A stretch of 35,017 nt of DNA from Minisyncoccota bacterium (GCA_017991635.1 JAGOQE010000002.1:1-35017), one strand, 5' to 3'. Shown: positions 6,804-14,182, counted from the stretch's first letter. A program made the numbers and translations. Notes: a model not told the origin generated them from the sequence alone.

Positions 6804-9800
6804 ATTACCCACTAAAATCCAAGGCATTCAAGATGAGCTGAGCAAGCTCTCTGAACATAAAACCTTTGAACAAACACAGAGGGTTATTTTGTCAGTCATA
6901 AGGCTTGTTGATGACACGGTTTCAGTAGACGATTTGGACTTGTTCCAGTTGTTTAATGATAGCGATGGAAAAATACGAGCCAATGCATCGTGGTTCTATG
7001 AAGATCAAGTAATAGCTGATCGCAAAGCAACCTATAAGGTACACGCAGATAACAAAATTAATCTTGATTTCAAAGTATATGGAGTAAACAGAGCAAAGAA
7101 GCAGGTAATCTCTTGGGCTACCGCTCTAACTCCAAACTTTGAGGATGAGCCGTTCAACACCAAGTTCAATATTGGTATTGATTTTGTTGTACCAAAATCA
7201 ACCGATCGAGTCATCATTGTACTTACTAACAATTATGTAATTCGTACGCTTGAGTTAAAGGATGACATTACCGCTACGTATCAAGAGATTCTTGCAAAGT
7301 GGGCAGAGATTAAGGACTTTTCCAAAAAGCCAGCAGTCCATACTGCTTTATGGGAAAGTTTCGATCTACAGCCTCTTAATAAGAAATTCTACGCTGGCAT
7401 TAGTGAACTCTTTATCATTCTTCGTCAGTATTTAATCAAAGAGAATATTCTTGATGAAAAACAAGCTTCAATGTTTGCGAACCGTCTCATTGGTCGTGTC
7501 ATCTTCACTTGGTTCTTGGACAAGAAAGGCATTATCAACAGAGATCTTAAGTATTTTGACTCTCAATCTTTTGAATCCGATACTGAGTACTACAAAACAA
7601 AGCTCGAACGACTCTTTTTTGGTGTACTGAATACACCAACAGATGAACGTGAGTACAAAGATGAGGTAACACCTTTCTTAAACGGAGGCTTATTTGAAGT
7701 GCGAAACAATGATCTCTACAAGGATAACAAGTTGAGTTTCCCTAAGAATTATTTCGATGACTTATTTGAGTTTCTTTCGGGATATAACTTCACTACTGAC
7801 GAGAGCACTAGTCAATTCCAGCAAGTAGCAATTGATCCTGAAATGTTGGGTCGTATATTTGAAAACCTGCTTGCAGAAATTACTGAAGAGACAGGAGAAC
7901 AAGCCCGCAAGGCTAAAGGTGCATTTTATACACCTCGAGAAGTCGTGGACTATATGTGCAAGGAGTCTTTAAAGGAATATCTCAAGACAAAACTTCCTGA
8001 GGATACTTATAGAGATCAACGTCTTTACCAGCTCATAGAGGCTCCTGATAAAGATTTCCAAGATCAAGACCATAACTGGCGTAGAGATTGGAAGCCCTAT
8101 AAGGACGCTATCCTGTCAGCTCTTGATGATCTGAAAGTCCTTGACCCAGCCTGCGGGTCAGGAGCTTTTCCAATAGGGATGTTACAGCTCCTAGTACGGG
8201 TCTACGAGCGTCTCGAGCCCCGTTTTGATGGGTATAAGGCAAAGCTACAGATCATAGAGAGAAATATCTATGGTGTTGATATTGAGCCAATGGCAGTTGA
8301 AATTGCACGCCTTAGAACGTGGCTCTCAATCATTGTGGACGAGGAGTCAGATTCAAAGAAGATAAAACCTCTACCTAACCTCGAGTTTAAGTTTGTATGC
8401 GCTAATTCGTTAATTGACCTTGATCAGGACGGAGCTACCACATTTGGAGACGATCCTGATCTTGAAAATAAACTTCGAATCATACGAGATGCCTATTTCA
8501 ATACCGAAAGCTTAGCTAAGAAAAAGAAGCTAAGGAGTGATTACAACTTGTTGGTAAACACGAGCCTTAATCTCTTTGGAGAATCAGAAAGATCTTTACA
8601 GCTCAAGACATACAGACCCTTTGACAACGAGTCGTCAGCAAGCTTCTTTAACCCTGATTTTATGTTTGGAGTAAATCACTTCAACATAGTCATTGGTAAT
8701 CCACCTTATTTGAGAATACAGGGTCTTCAAAAGACTAATGCATTATTAGTTGAGCAGTACAAGAAAAGTTATATATCTGCAACAGGATCTTTCGACCTGT
8801 ATGTGCTTTTTGCAGAAAGGGGTCTTAAACTCTTGAATACAGATGGGTTTCTGAATTTCATAATGCCAGACAAATGGCTAAACTCTTCATTTGGTCTTGG
8901 GCTCAGAAAGGTAGCAAAACAATCAGGCTCATTGCATAAAGTAATTTCTTTTAAGGAAAGTCAAATTTTCAACGCTTCGACATATTCTTCTCTTGTTTGG
9001 TTTACTAAAGCAAAGCATTCTGGAATTCAATTCTTCGAGTTTCCAAGCGGAATCTCGGGGGCAACTATTCTCGGACAACTTTCAAGTCTCTCAGACGAAA
9101 AAATGAAGTTTCATCTCATTGATTCCTCGGTTCTTGATCAGGATAAGTGGACATTTACTCCAACCACAAATCAAGCAATACTAAAGAAAATCAGTGGCAA
9201 TTCACCAAAATTGAAAGATGTTTTTTCAGGAGTCTTTCAAGGTATCGCAACGGGAATGGATGACGTTTTCTTCGTAACACAAATATCAGATGGCGAAAAT
9301 GGTTTAATCAAGGTTTATTCAAAAGCAGGTAATAAAGAGTACTTGCTAGAGGAAGATATGCTCATGCCTGTGCTAAAAGGAAATCAGGTACATCGATACG
9401 AAAAACTTGAGACGAGTGTCAGAGTTGTATTTCCTTATACCAGAGCGAAAAAAGATAATGCTTCTTTTGGGGTTAAGCTAATTCCTCACAATGATCTTGA
9501 AAGTAAGTACCCATCAACTTTTGCTTATTTTAAAGAGTTTGAAAAAGAATTAAGAGCAAGAGAGAAGTCTTCTTTTGACGATGATCAGTGGTTTCGCTTT
9601 AGTAGGAATCAAGGTATTTCATTTCCAGCTGTCAAGAAACTGGTAGCACCTTATTTATCATTGGGCAGTCAGTTCACTTTTGATCGTAGTGGGCATTTTT
9701 TAACCAATACAAAATGCTATTCGTACTTACCGAAAGATGAAGAAAAACACAGTCTTTTGCTCCTGTTGGGTATCCTTAACTCAAAACTGACTTGGTTCTT

Positions 9801-10047
9801 CATTAGTAGTACAAGTTCAGTAATGAGAGGAGGTTACTGTGTCTACTCACCTGAATACTTAAAAAGCTTTTCATTTCCTGAAAAAAATGATTTGTCGATA
9901 GGAATTGAAGAACTAACTGAGAAAAGGCTCTCTGTTCAAGACAGGGATCAAGCCAAAGAAATAGAAAAGAAGATTGATGAACTTGTTCTTGATCTTTACG
10001 GTCTTACTGACGAAGAAAAAGAGGTAGTAAGAAGTAGTCTAAAATAA
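6796..10047 (+). CDS. Eco57I-type N6-adenine DNA methyltransferase with target-recognition domain
   Basis: 1083 aa. The methyltransferase core has motif I DPACGSGAFPIG (near residue 450) for S-adenosylmethionine and motif IV NPPYLRIQG (near 635), the N6-adenine signature. Residues 1-430 are a long helical region with no obvious PD-(D/E)XK site, and residues 800-1083 look like a TaqI/Eco57I-type DNA-recognition domain. The ATG overlaps the helicase stop by 8 bases. The likely role is to mark host DNA so that the helicase-nuclease partner spares it, or to act within a restriction complex. Composition is AT-rich (one 60-nt row counted at 37% GC). The stop TAA is followed directly by TAG and then an in-frame remnant of another gene. 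A type IIG enzyme carrying its own nuclease cannot be excluded by eye. Confidence 0.88.
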   Translation: MSKLPTKIQGIQDELSKLSEHKTFEQTQRVILSVIRLVDDTVSVDDLDLFQLFNDSDGKIRANASWFYEDQVIADRKATYKVHADNKINLDFKVYGVNRAKKQVISWATALTPNFEDEPFNTKFNIGIDFVVPKSTDRVIIVLTNNYVIRTLELKDDITATYQEILAKWAEIKDFSKKPAVHTALWESFDLQPLNKKFYAGISELFIILRQYLIKENILDEKQASMFANRLIGRVIFTWFLDKKGIINRDLKYFDSQSFESDTEYYKTKLERLFFGVLNTPTDEREYKDEVTPFLNGGLFEVRNNDLYKDNKLSFPKNYFDDLFEFLSGYNFTTDESTSQFQQVAIDPEMLGRIFENLLAEITEETGEQARKAKGAFYTPREVVDYMCKESLKEYLKTKLPEDTYRDQRLYQLIEAPDKDFQDQDHNWRRDWKPYKDAILSALDDLKVLDPACGSGAFPIGMLQLLVRVYERLEPRFDGYKAKLQIIERNIYGVDIEPMAVEIARLRTWLSIIVDEESDSKKIKPLPNLEFKFVCANSLIDLDQDGATTFGDDPDLENKLRIIRDAYFNTESLAKKKKLRSDYNLLVNTSLNLFGESERSLQLKTYRPFDNESSASFFNPDFMFGVNHFNIVIGNPPYLRIQGLQKTNALLVEQYKKSYISATGSFDLYVLFAERGLKLLNTDGFLNFIMPDKWLNSSFGLGLRKVAKQSGSLHKVISFKESQIFNASTYSSLVWFTKAKHSGIQFFEFPSGISGATILGQLSSLSDEKMKFHLIDSSVLDQDKWTFTPTTNQAILKKISGNSPKLKDVFSGVFQGIATGMDDVFFVTQISDGENGLIKVYSKAGNKEYLLEEDMLMPVLKGNQVHRYEKLETSVRVVFPYTRAKKDNASFGVKLIPHNDLESKYPSTFAYFKEFEKELRAREKSSFDDDQWFRFSRNQGISFPAVKKLVAPYLSLGSQFTFDRSGHFLTNTKCYSYLPKDEEKHSLLLLLGILNSKLTWFFISSTSSVMRGGYCVYSPEYLKSFSFPEKNDLSIGIEELTEKRLSVQDRDQAKEIEKKIDELVLDLYGLTDEEKEVVRSSLK

Positions 10048-10050
10048 TAG

Positions 10051-10242
10051 GCAGTTTGGGGCATTGTAATAGGCATATTACTTGCTGGTATCGGCGTCTA
10101 CATTACGGCCATTTTGGCAGCACTTTTCTCCGGTGAATTTGCGATAGCTGGGATAATAATTCTGACTTTGGCCATTATTATGGGAATTCAAGCGCTTGGC
10201 TTGTGGATCAGCACAAAGCATGAATCGAAGTACAGAGCATAG
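10051..10242 (+). pseudogene. 5'-truncated two-helix membrane protein remnant
   Basis: After the TAA-TAG of the methyltransferase the same frame runs 63 codons to a TAG at 10240-10242. It encodes two hydrophobic helices (IVIGILLAGIGVY, then IIILTLAIIMGI) and a basic end WISTKHESKYRA. There is no ATG, GTG or TTG before the first helix; the only Met is inside the second helix. The best reading is a small membrane-protein gene that lost its 5' end when the methyltransferase side of the island arrived. Translation by coupling from a rare start (ATT) is the alternative. Confidence 0.55.
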
Positions 10243-10274
10243 CCACAAATACCCGCGCAGGCGGGTGTTTGTGG
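10243..10274 (+). terminator. Strong hairpin before tRNA-Arg
   Basis: Arms of 14 nt (CCACAAATACCCGC / GCGGGTGTTTGTGG, one G-U pair) enclose a GCAG loop. It begins right after the stop of the membrane-protein remnant and lacks a following T-run, so termination may be partial. Confidence 0.6.
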
Positions 10275-10287
10275 TGATTCTCACTTC

Positions 10288-10359
10288 GCCCTCGTAAGCT
10301 AATGGATAAACTGTCGGGATTCTACCCCGAATTTGGGAGTTCGAATCTCTCCGAGGGCA
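10288..10359 (+). tRNA. tRNA-Arg (anticodon UCU)
   Basis: The acceptor stem GCCCTCG/CGAGGGC pairs perfectly. The anticodon stem TCGGG/CCCGA encloses the loop ATTCTAC, giving anticodon TCT, which reads AGA. The T-arm is GGGAG-TTCGAAT-CTCTC. The D-arm has one mismatch (AGCT against AACT) but carries the GG of the D-loop. The variable loop is short (4 nt), the discriminator is A, and CCA is not encoded. Loop position 32 is A, which is unusual. The convergent CDS on the minus strand ends at the very next base. Confidence 0.9.
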
Positions 10360-10785
10360 CTATAGACCTTGTGTGAAAGTTTTGGCGGAGGCTTGGAGCC
10401 AGTAGGTGATAGAGTCTTCCATTCCGTTTTCGATACGCTTCTCGAGTTTGTTGAATGGGTTCAACTCTACGCGGTCGTTGTTGGGGAGGGTGAAGGCAAG
10501 GACCCAGCGGTCTTGGCGCTCAGAGAATACCCAGTCGGCGCTAAAAATCATGCGTAGTGCTTCGCCAAGCGGGCTTCCGAAAATAAGAATAGTCTCTGGT
10601 GTGTACAGAAGGTTCTGTTTCTTCATCGTGTCGGTGATGGCGTCCACGAGAGTGTCCATAATGTAGACAAGACCCACAGCCTCTTCGGGATTGGTGAAAG
10701 GGGGAATAGTATAGACCTCAAAAAATTGAGCAGTGTACTCAGAAAACAGGTCGGGGCTAATGCTTGGGTCGCGTGTCGTGTCCAT
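10360..10785 (-). CDS. Hypothetical protein, possibly DUF3806-like
   Basis: 141 aa, soluble. The second half (ILIFGSPLGEALRM, ADWVFSERQDRWVLAF, VELNPFNKLEKRIENG, then SITYWLQ) resembles the LG-xx-LGE, Trp, Pro-Phe, KRxxxG pattern that I associate with DUF3806. This is a low-confidence family call and no catalytic residues are apparent. The start overlaps the upstream nuclease gene by 29 bases, so the two are cotranscribed and may act together. Its stop is adjacent to the tRNA-Arg end, so its transcript must terminate inside or beyond the tRNA on the opposite strand. Confidence 0.6.
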   Translation of the reverse strand: MDTTRDPSISPDLFSEYTAQFFEVYTIPPFTNPEEAVGLVYIMDTLVDAITDTMKKQNLLYTPETILIFGSPLGEALRMIFSADWVFSERQDRWVLAFTLPNNDRVELNPFNKLEKRIENGMEDSITYWLQASAKTFTQGL

Positions 10786-11524
10786 AGATTTGCACTAGTT
10801 TCTCAGAGTTCTCCAGAATATAGGATTTTTTAATAAAACTCCACTTTAATTTCTCAATACTGATGAGATAGACCTCCTTAGGTTTTTCTGCTGCGCCACC
10901 AATGCCAAGGGCGAGACGCACCTTCACACCGTGCTCCTTTCCAAATTCGCCATAGCGGACAGTCCACTCAGGCTTCCACATAAATCCTGTCTCTGGATAG
11001 CCCTCCTTTTTAGTCCAAGTGCTTCTGTATTTACACTCAACAGCAAACTTATCTCCAGACTTTAAGTCTCTGAAAAGGAGGTCAGGGTTTTTGTCTGACT
11101 CAACATAACGCCCTAGGTACTTTCCGTTGTCACGAGTACGGTCGATTATGACAAACTTATCCTCAGGGAAAAGTGAAGCAACAAACTTCTCGAAACGAGC
11201 ACCTTTTTGATATGAGTTCGTTGCCCAAAACAAATAAAAGGAAAGCCCCGCCATCAAGAGTACGTCGACAATTATCCATAAGTCTCTCCTCAAACTGAAT
11301 GGAAGAAGCGGATTAAAGAGAACTGCGCAGGCTACGAAGAATATGGCGAATTGCTTGTAGTGTTGCAGAAAGGCAATAAAAGCTAGCGCAACAAAAAGGA
11401 CGAAGGCAGCCATTTTGAGATCTGCGTAGTGAGGGTAGATTCCAAGTGCTGCTATGAGCAATATAGCGGAGCAGGCAAGTGCTAGAAGTTTGCCGAGCTT
11501 CAGTCGTGAATTTATGAGATGCAT
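10757..11524 (-). CDS. Membrane-anchored PD-(D/E)XK nuclease-like protein (DUF6804-like N-terminus)
   Basis: 255 aa. Four hydrophobic segments occupy about residues 10-105. They include LFNPLLPFSLRRDLW followed by IIVDVLLMAG, a pattern like the DUF6804 membrane family. A cytoplasmic domain follows: GARFEKFVASLF, then KNPDLLF with the Asp, and FAVECKYR with the E-x-K, which together make a restriction-endonuclease-type (NERD/Mrr-like) active site. The C-terminal part is soluble and mixed. It could be a membrane-tethered DNA-processing or defence enzyme. It is divergent from the DUF1905 gene across 58 bases, and the following DUF3806-like gene overlaps its end. Confidence 0.75.
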   Translation of the reverse strand: MHLINSRLKLGKLLALACSAILLIAALGIYPHYADLKMAAFVLFVALAFIAFLQHYKQFAIFFVACAVLFNPLLPFSLRRDLWIIVDVLLMAGLSFYLFWATNSYQKGARFEKFVASLFPEDKFVIIDRTRDNGKYLGRYVESDKNPDLLFRDLKSGDKFAVECKYRSTWTKKEGYPETGFMWKPEWTVRYGEFGKEHGVKVRLALGIGGAAEKPKEVYLISIEKLKWSFIKKSYILENSEKLVQIYGHDTRPKH

Positions 11525-11548
11525 ATCAATAACTATACTACGTCACTT

Positions 11549-11576
11549 TTGTGCAGTTTTGGTTGAGGTATATAGT
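11549..11576 (+). promoter_or_regulatory. Promoter of the DUF1905 gene
   Basis: TTGTGC (11549-11554) and TATAGT (11571-11576) are separated by 16 bases. The ATG at 11583 is 6 bases after the -10, so the mRNA is leaderless or nearly so. A divergent -10-like TATAGT serves the nuclease gene on the other strand. Confidence 0.5.
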
Positions 11577-11582
11577 ACGGTT

Positions 11583-11876
11583 ATGGCGAAGTATAGCTTT
11601 GAGGGGGAAGTGTGGCGGTGGACTGGGGTAAGTGCCTGGCACTTTATTTCAGTAAGTGGGGAGGTCTCCGACGCTATCAAAAAGAGCAGGGAAGGTGTGC
11701 CTCGGGTAGGCTGGGGAGCAATTCCTGTGTCGGTGCGTGTAGGAGAGTCTCAATGGAAGACCTCAATTTTTCCAGACAAAAAGTCAGGGACATTTCTGCT
11801 CCCCCTTAAGGTAGATATCAGAAAGAAAGAAGGGCTTGTTGCGAGGAATAAGGTTGAGGTGCATTTAGACGTGTAG
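11583..11876 (+). CDS. DUF1905 family protein
   Basis: 97 aa from the internal ATG at 11583; the frame is open further upstream but the promoter lies inside that part. The sequence has the DUF1905 pattern: FEGEVWRW at the start, WHFISV, a mid-protein GWGAIPVSVRVG, WKTSIFP, then YLLPLK-like TFLLPLKVDIRKK and a final NKVEVHLDV. The family is a small beta-barrel domain of unproven function, often found alone or with a YdeI-type domain. A minus-strand terminator follows and no clear terminator of its own is seen. Confidence 0.85.
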   Translation: MAKYSFEGEVWRWTGVSAWHFISVSGEVSDAIKKSREGVPRVGWGAIPVSVRVGESQWKTSIFPDKKSGTFLLPLKVDIRKKEGLVARNKVEVHLDV

Positions 11877-11890
11877 ACATATAAAAAGAA

Positions 11891-11924
11891 GTCGCCCGGG
11901 GAGTCGGACGACTTCCCGGGCGAC
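11891..11924 (-). terminator. Terminator of the 94-aa orphan gene
   Basis: A 15-bp stem with one wobble pair (arms beginning GTCGCCCGGG) encloses a 4-nt loop. On the minus strand it is followed by TTCTTTTT, so it terminates the 11931-12215 gene. Confidence 0.85.
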
Positions 11925-11930
11925 GTACGC

Positions 11931-12215
11931 CTAGAGCTTCACGCCGAGCATTTGAGCCCCGGCGCGCAATTTATGTTCGACGAATTCCTTTCGGCCTTCG
12001 TCGCCCTGTGCTTCTGCCGTAACGGCGCGCATGATGCACTCGAGGGCTTGGGCCCTGGTGAGCACCTTCCTCGTGTTCGGAAGACTGAGCGTCATCTGGA
12101 GCGCCGTGGCCATGCCAACGATTCGCGCATGAATAACGCGCGGATCTTCGGAACTTTCCAGGTGCGAAAGGAAGCCGTCGCGTTCTTTGAGCATTAGGCT
12201 GTGATCAAGGGACAT
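11931..12215 (-). CDS. GC-rich orphan, helical 94-aa protein
   Basis: The family is not recognised. The protein is soluble and mostly helical (SLDHSLMLKERDGFLSHLES, VIHARIVGMATALQMTLSL, then RAQALECIMRAVTAEAQ). One coding row counted by eye is about 62% GC, above neighbouring ordinary genes. It is a self-contained unit: -35 TTGACT and -10 TATACT 17 bases apart, GAGG 5 bases before the ATG, and a GC hairpin plus T-run just after the stop. This layout recurs at 14942, 20636 and 28063. Confidence 0.7.
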   Translation of the reverse strand: MSLDHSLMLKERDGFLSHLESSEDPRVIHARIVGMATALQMTLSLPNTRKVLTRAQALECIMRAVTAEAQGDEGRKEFVEHKLRAGAQMLGVKL

Positions 12216-12248
12216 TTAATCCTCGTGGGTTTGAGATGTACTGATTAT

Positions 12249-12277
12249 AGTATACACTAAAACTACATTTTAGTCAA
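12249..12277 (-). promoter_or_regulatory. Consensus promoter of the 94-aa orphan
   Basis: On the minus strand TTGACT (12272-12277) and TATACT (12249-12254) have the ideal 17-bp spacer. The -35 lies inside the 3' end of the EVE-domain gene. A Shine-Dalgarno GAGG is at 12221-12224. Confidence 0.75.
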
Positions 12278-12718
12278 TATTTCGTATTCGGGTTTGAGGA
12301 CGCGGGTGATGGAGAGGCGGTTGCCTTGGGAGAGTATTTTGAGCGCAGAGAGTTTCTTGTCGGCGCGCATAGCTTCAAGGGTGATGGGCTCCTTGAGTGT
12401 ACTTACATAGGCAACATCAACGAGGTACCAAAGGGGATTCTCTGGAGTGCATCGTTTATCAAAATATTCTGATTCAGTATCAAATTGTGCTGGGTCGGGG
12501 TACGGTTCTGAAGCTACCTTTGCCATGCCGTAAATACCCGGGACCTTGCAGTTTGAATGATAGAAAAAAATAGGATCACCCCTCTGCATGTCGTACATCA
12601 TGAAGTTCCGAGCCTGAAAATTTCTGACGCCTGTCCAGGGCGTCTTTTTGTCTTTCTTCAAGTGCTCTATGCCGTAGGTCTCGGGCTCAGATTTGATGAG
12701 CCAGTATTTGGGTTCCAT
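12263..12718 (-). CDS. EVE domain-containing protein
   Basis: 151 aa, a full-length single-domain EVE protein. The hallmark opening is KYWLIKSEPETYGIEHL, followed by PWTGVRNFQARNFMMYDMQRGDPIFFYHS, GIYGMAKV and PWYLVD-like PLWYLVDVAYV. EVE proteins have a PUA-like fold and are thought to bind modified bases in DNA or RNA. The ATG is 10 nt from a -10 TATACT. The gene is divergent from the DUF45 protease with only 31 bases between them. Confidence 0.93.
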   Translation of the reverse strand: MEPKYWLIKSEPETYGIEHLKKDKKTPWTGVRNFQARNFMMYDMQRGDPIFFYHSNCKVPGIYGMAKVASEPYPDPAQFDTESEYFDKRCTPENPLWYLVDVAYVSTLKEPITLEAMRADKKLSALKILSQGNRLSITRVLKPEYEILTKM

Positions 12719-12726
12719 TACTCTTC

Positions 12727-12742
12727 AGTATACGGGTATAGT
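12727..12742. promoter_or_regulatory. Back-to-back divergent -10 elements
   Basis: A minus-strand TATACT (12727-12732) for the EVE gene and a plus-strand TATAGT (12737-12742) for the DUF45 gene are separated by four bases, so RNA polymerase can probably occupy only one at a time. Confidence 0.55.
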
Positions 12743-12749
12743 AAGGAAA

Positions 12750-13295
12750 ATGATATTTAATGACTTTGAGGTGAAAGAATCAGTCCGCGCACGCAGTGCG
12801 CGGATAACAGTTCATCCTGATGGGCGAGTGGTGGTCACGAAGCCGAAGCGGGTGAGCGAGTCGCAGATTCAAGCGTTTGTAGACAAGCACACAGACTGGA
12901 TTGAACGGCGGCAGAAATCATTTCTCAAGCGAGGCGCACCGGTGGCGCTTCCTATGCCCCGCAGAAACTCAAAGGCATATAAGGAACTCCGCGCCCGCGC
13001 TCGCACGCTTGCATGTGAACGCCTAGAGTATTTCAATACGTTCTACAATTTTTCATACACGACTATTTCCATACGTGACCAGAAGACCCGATGGGGAAGT
13101 TGCTCCAAGGCAGGAGGTCTCTCCTTTAACCTACGCATAGCACTACTGCCAAGCGAGCTTGCAGACTATGTCGTCGTGCACGAGCTCTGCCACACCAAGG
13201 AGCATAATCACTCTGAAAAATTCTGGGCACAGGTGGAGCGCACACTACCAAACTGGAAAGAGCTCCGTCGAAAACTTCACACCTATAGTTTATAA
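12750..13295 (+). CDS. YgjP/DUF45-type zinc metalloprotease
   Basis: 181 aa from the ATG at 12750, which follows the -10 by 7 bases; an upstream in-frame ATG lies inside the divergent EVE gene. The zinc site is VVVHELCHTKEHNHSEKFW, with HELCH at 144-148 and a third His near 154. It is preceded by the family signature TRWGSCS (113-119) and FNLRIALLP. This is the WLM/SprT-like M48-related group known as YgjP, predicted to be a cytosolic peptidase often linked to restriction or repair loci. A strong hairpin follows the stop. Confidence 0.92.
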   Translation: MIFNDFEVKESVRARSARITVHPDGRVVVTKPKRVSESQIQAFVDKHTDWIERRQKSFLKRGAPVALPMPRRNSKAYKELRARARTLACERLEYFNTFYNFSYTTISIRDQKTRWGSCSKAGGLSFNLRIALLPSELADYVVVHELCHTKEHNHSEKFWAQVERTLPNWKELRRKLHTYSL

Positions 13296-13301
13296 AGTGA
13301 A

Positions 13302-13333
13302 GCGCCCGCTTGAACCAGTGTTCAAGCGGGCGC
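13302..13333 (+). terminator. Hairpin after the DUF45 gene
   Basis: Perfect 14-bp arms (GCGCCCGCTTGAAC / GTTCAAGCGGGCGC) with loop CAGT start 6 bases after the stop. No T-run follows on the plus strand, so efficiency is uncertain. Confidence 0.65.
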
Positions 13334-13360
13334 ATTGGTGAGTCGCGTTTCCATTGGATT

Positions 13361-13550
13361 TTGCGATGGGGACCCACGGTAGTCGTGTGAGTAGGGAGCG
13401 AGCGGTCTCGACTCCCCGAGTGCGCGAACCAGACATCACCCTGTCCCATCGTCTTTCAGTCATCGAGCCCCTATGCATGCATACGCTCTCGAGTAGCTCT
13501 CGTGAAAGACCTGTGGTGTCAACCTCACCTCCCGAAGGAGATCTCTCCTT
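13361..13550. ncRNA. Candidate structured RNA or structured intergenic region
   Basis: No convincing protein is encoded here. Nested complementarity is dense. CGATGGGGAC near 13362 pairs with GTCCCATCG near 13442 (one bulge) and encloses a hairpin GGGAG-CGAG-CGGT-CTCG-A-CTCCC. Then GTCTTTCA (from about 13450) pairs with TGAAAGAC (to about 13510) around a 12-nt palindrome TATGCATGCATA. Then TCCCG/CGGGA encloses AAGGAGA/TCTCCTT. The strand is undetermined. I see no tmRNA, RNase P or SRP signature. It may be an unassigned ncRNA or a remnant. Confidence 0.35.
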
Positions 13551-13598
13551 TCATCTAACGGGAGTGTCTCTACTATACCGAAAACTGAAAAAGGGAAA

Positions 13599-13622
13599 AG
13601 GCGTTGTGTTTCCACAACGCCT
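13599..13622 (-). terminator. Terminator of the NUDIX gene
   Basis: A 10-bp perfect stem AGGCGTTGTG with a GAAA tetraloop (minus strand) is followed by TTTTCCCTTTTT on the minus strand. Confidence 0.85.
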
Positions 13623-13644
13623 CCCGTATCAACGTCGTCGATAC

Positions 13645-14124
13645 TTACTTCTTCTTGCGCTTCGCGCTTTTCGCGAGAAGCTTCTTCAGGGGCTTCTTGA
13701 GGGCGATGAGCGCTTTTCTGACCTCGGGGGTGAGTTCGCACTCGAGCGCCTTCTTGTAGGACACCCATGCAGAATCATCGTGCTCGTCGCTCAGCTTGAG
13801 CACGCCGCCCTTGGACTTCATGATGCCGAAGAGAACGACATAGGGCAGACCCTTGTATCTGCCTTCGCTCCCGATGACGTAGCTGTCGGCGAAGACGAGC
13901 GGATGAATGGGGGACACGAGAAGTCCCGTTTCTTCCATCACCTCACGCTCGAGGGCGTGGGTGAGGTCTTGCCCTTCGTCGAGCTTGCCGCCGGGACCTT
14001 CCCAAAGGCCGGGGTGATGCGTGTCGGTGGCGCTTCGCTTCACGAGCAAGAGCTTGCTCTTGCGAATGATGAAGCTTCTGTTTACCAGCACCACCTTCGG
14101 GCGTTTCGTTCTGGGCGTCGTCAT
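13645..14124 (-). CDS. NUDIX hydrolase
   Basis: 159 aa. The NUDIX box spans about residues 46-68, with GGKLDEGQ and REVMEETGL. The three catalytic glutamates of RExxEE are present, but the first Glu of the GX5E part is Gln. The preceding HPGLWEGPGG is typical of MutT/NUDIX enzymes that hydrolyse nucleoside diphosphates linked to X; the substrate cannot be read. The C-terminus is a lysine-rich tail (KKLLAKSAKRKKK). The gene has its own promoter (TTGACA-17-TATAAC), a strong GGAGG 5 bases before the ATG, and its own terminator, like the GC-rich orphans nearby, although its GC is nearer ordinary. Confidence 0.93.
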   Translation of the reverse strand: MTTPRTKRPKVVLVNRSFIIRKSKLLLVKRSATDTHHPGLWEGPGGKLDEGQDLTHALEREVMEETGLLVSPIHPLVFADSYVIGSEGRYKGLPYVVLFGIMKSKGGVLKLSDEHDDSAWVSYKKALECELTPEVRKALIALKKPLKKLLAKSAKRKKK

Positions 14125-14129
14125 GACTG

Positions 14130-14182
14130 CCTCCTTTCAGTACCTCTGTTATGGTTATACTTAGAAAATTACTATTTGTCAA
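14130..14182 (-). promoter_or_regulatory. Promoter and RBS of the NUDIX gene
   Basis: On the minus strand TTGACA (14177-14182), a 17-bp spacer and TATAAC (14154-14159) are followed by GGAGG at 14130-14134 before the ATG at 14124. Confidence 0.75.

Noticed and set aside
1736-10047. Prophage or insertion sequence
   Set aside because: No integrase, transposase, structural phage gene or terminal inverted repeat was found; the island is recognised only by content, composition and broken edges.
13361-13550. tmRNA, RNase P RNA or SRP RNA
   Set aside because: The conserved core sequences of these RNAs are missing on both strands.
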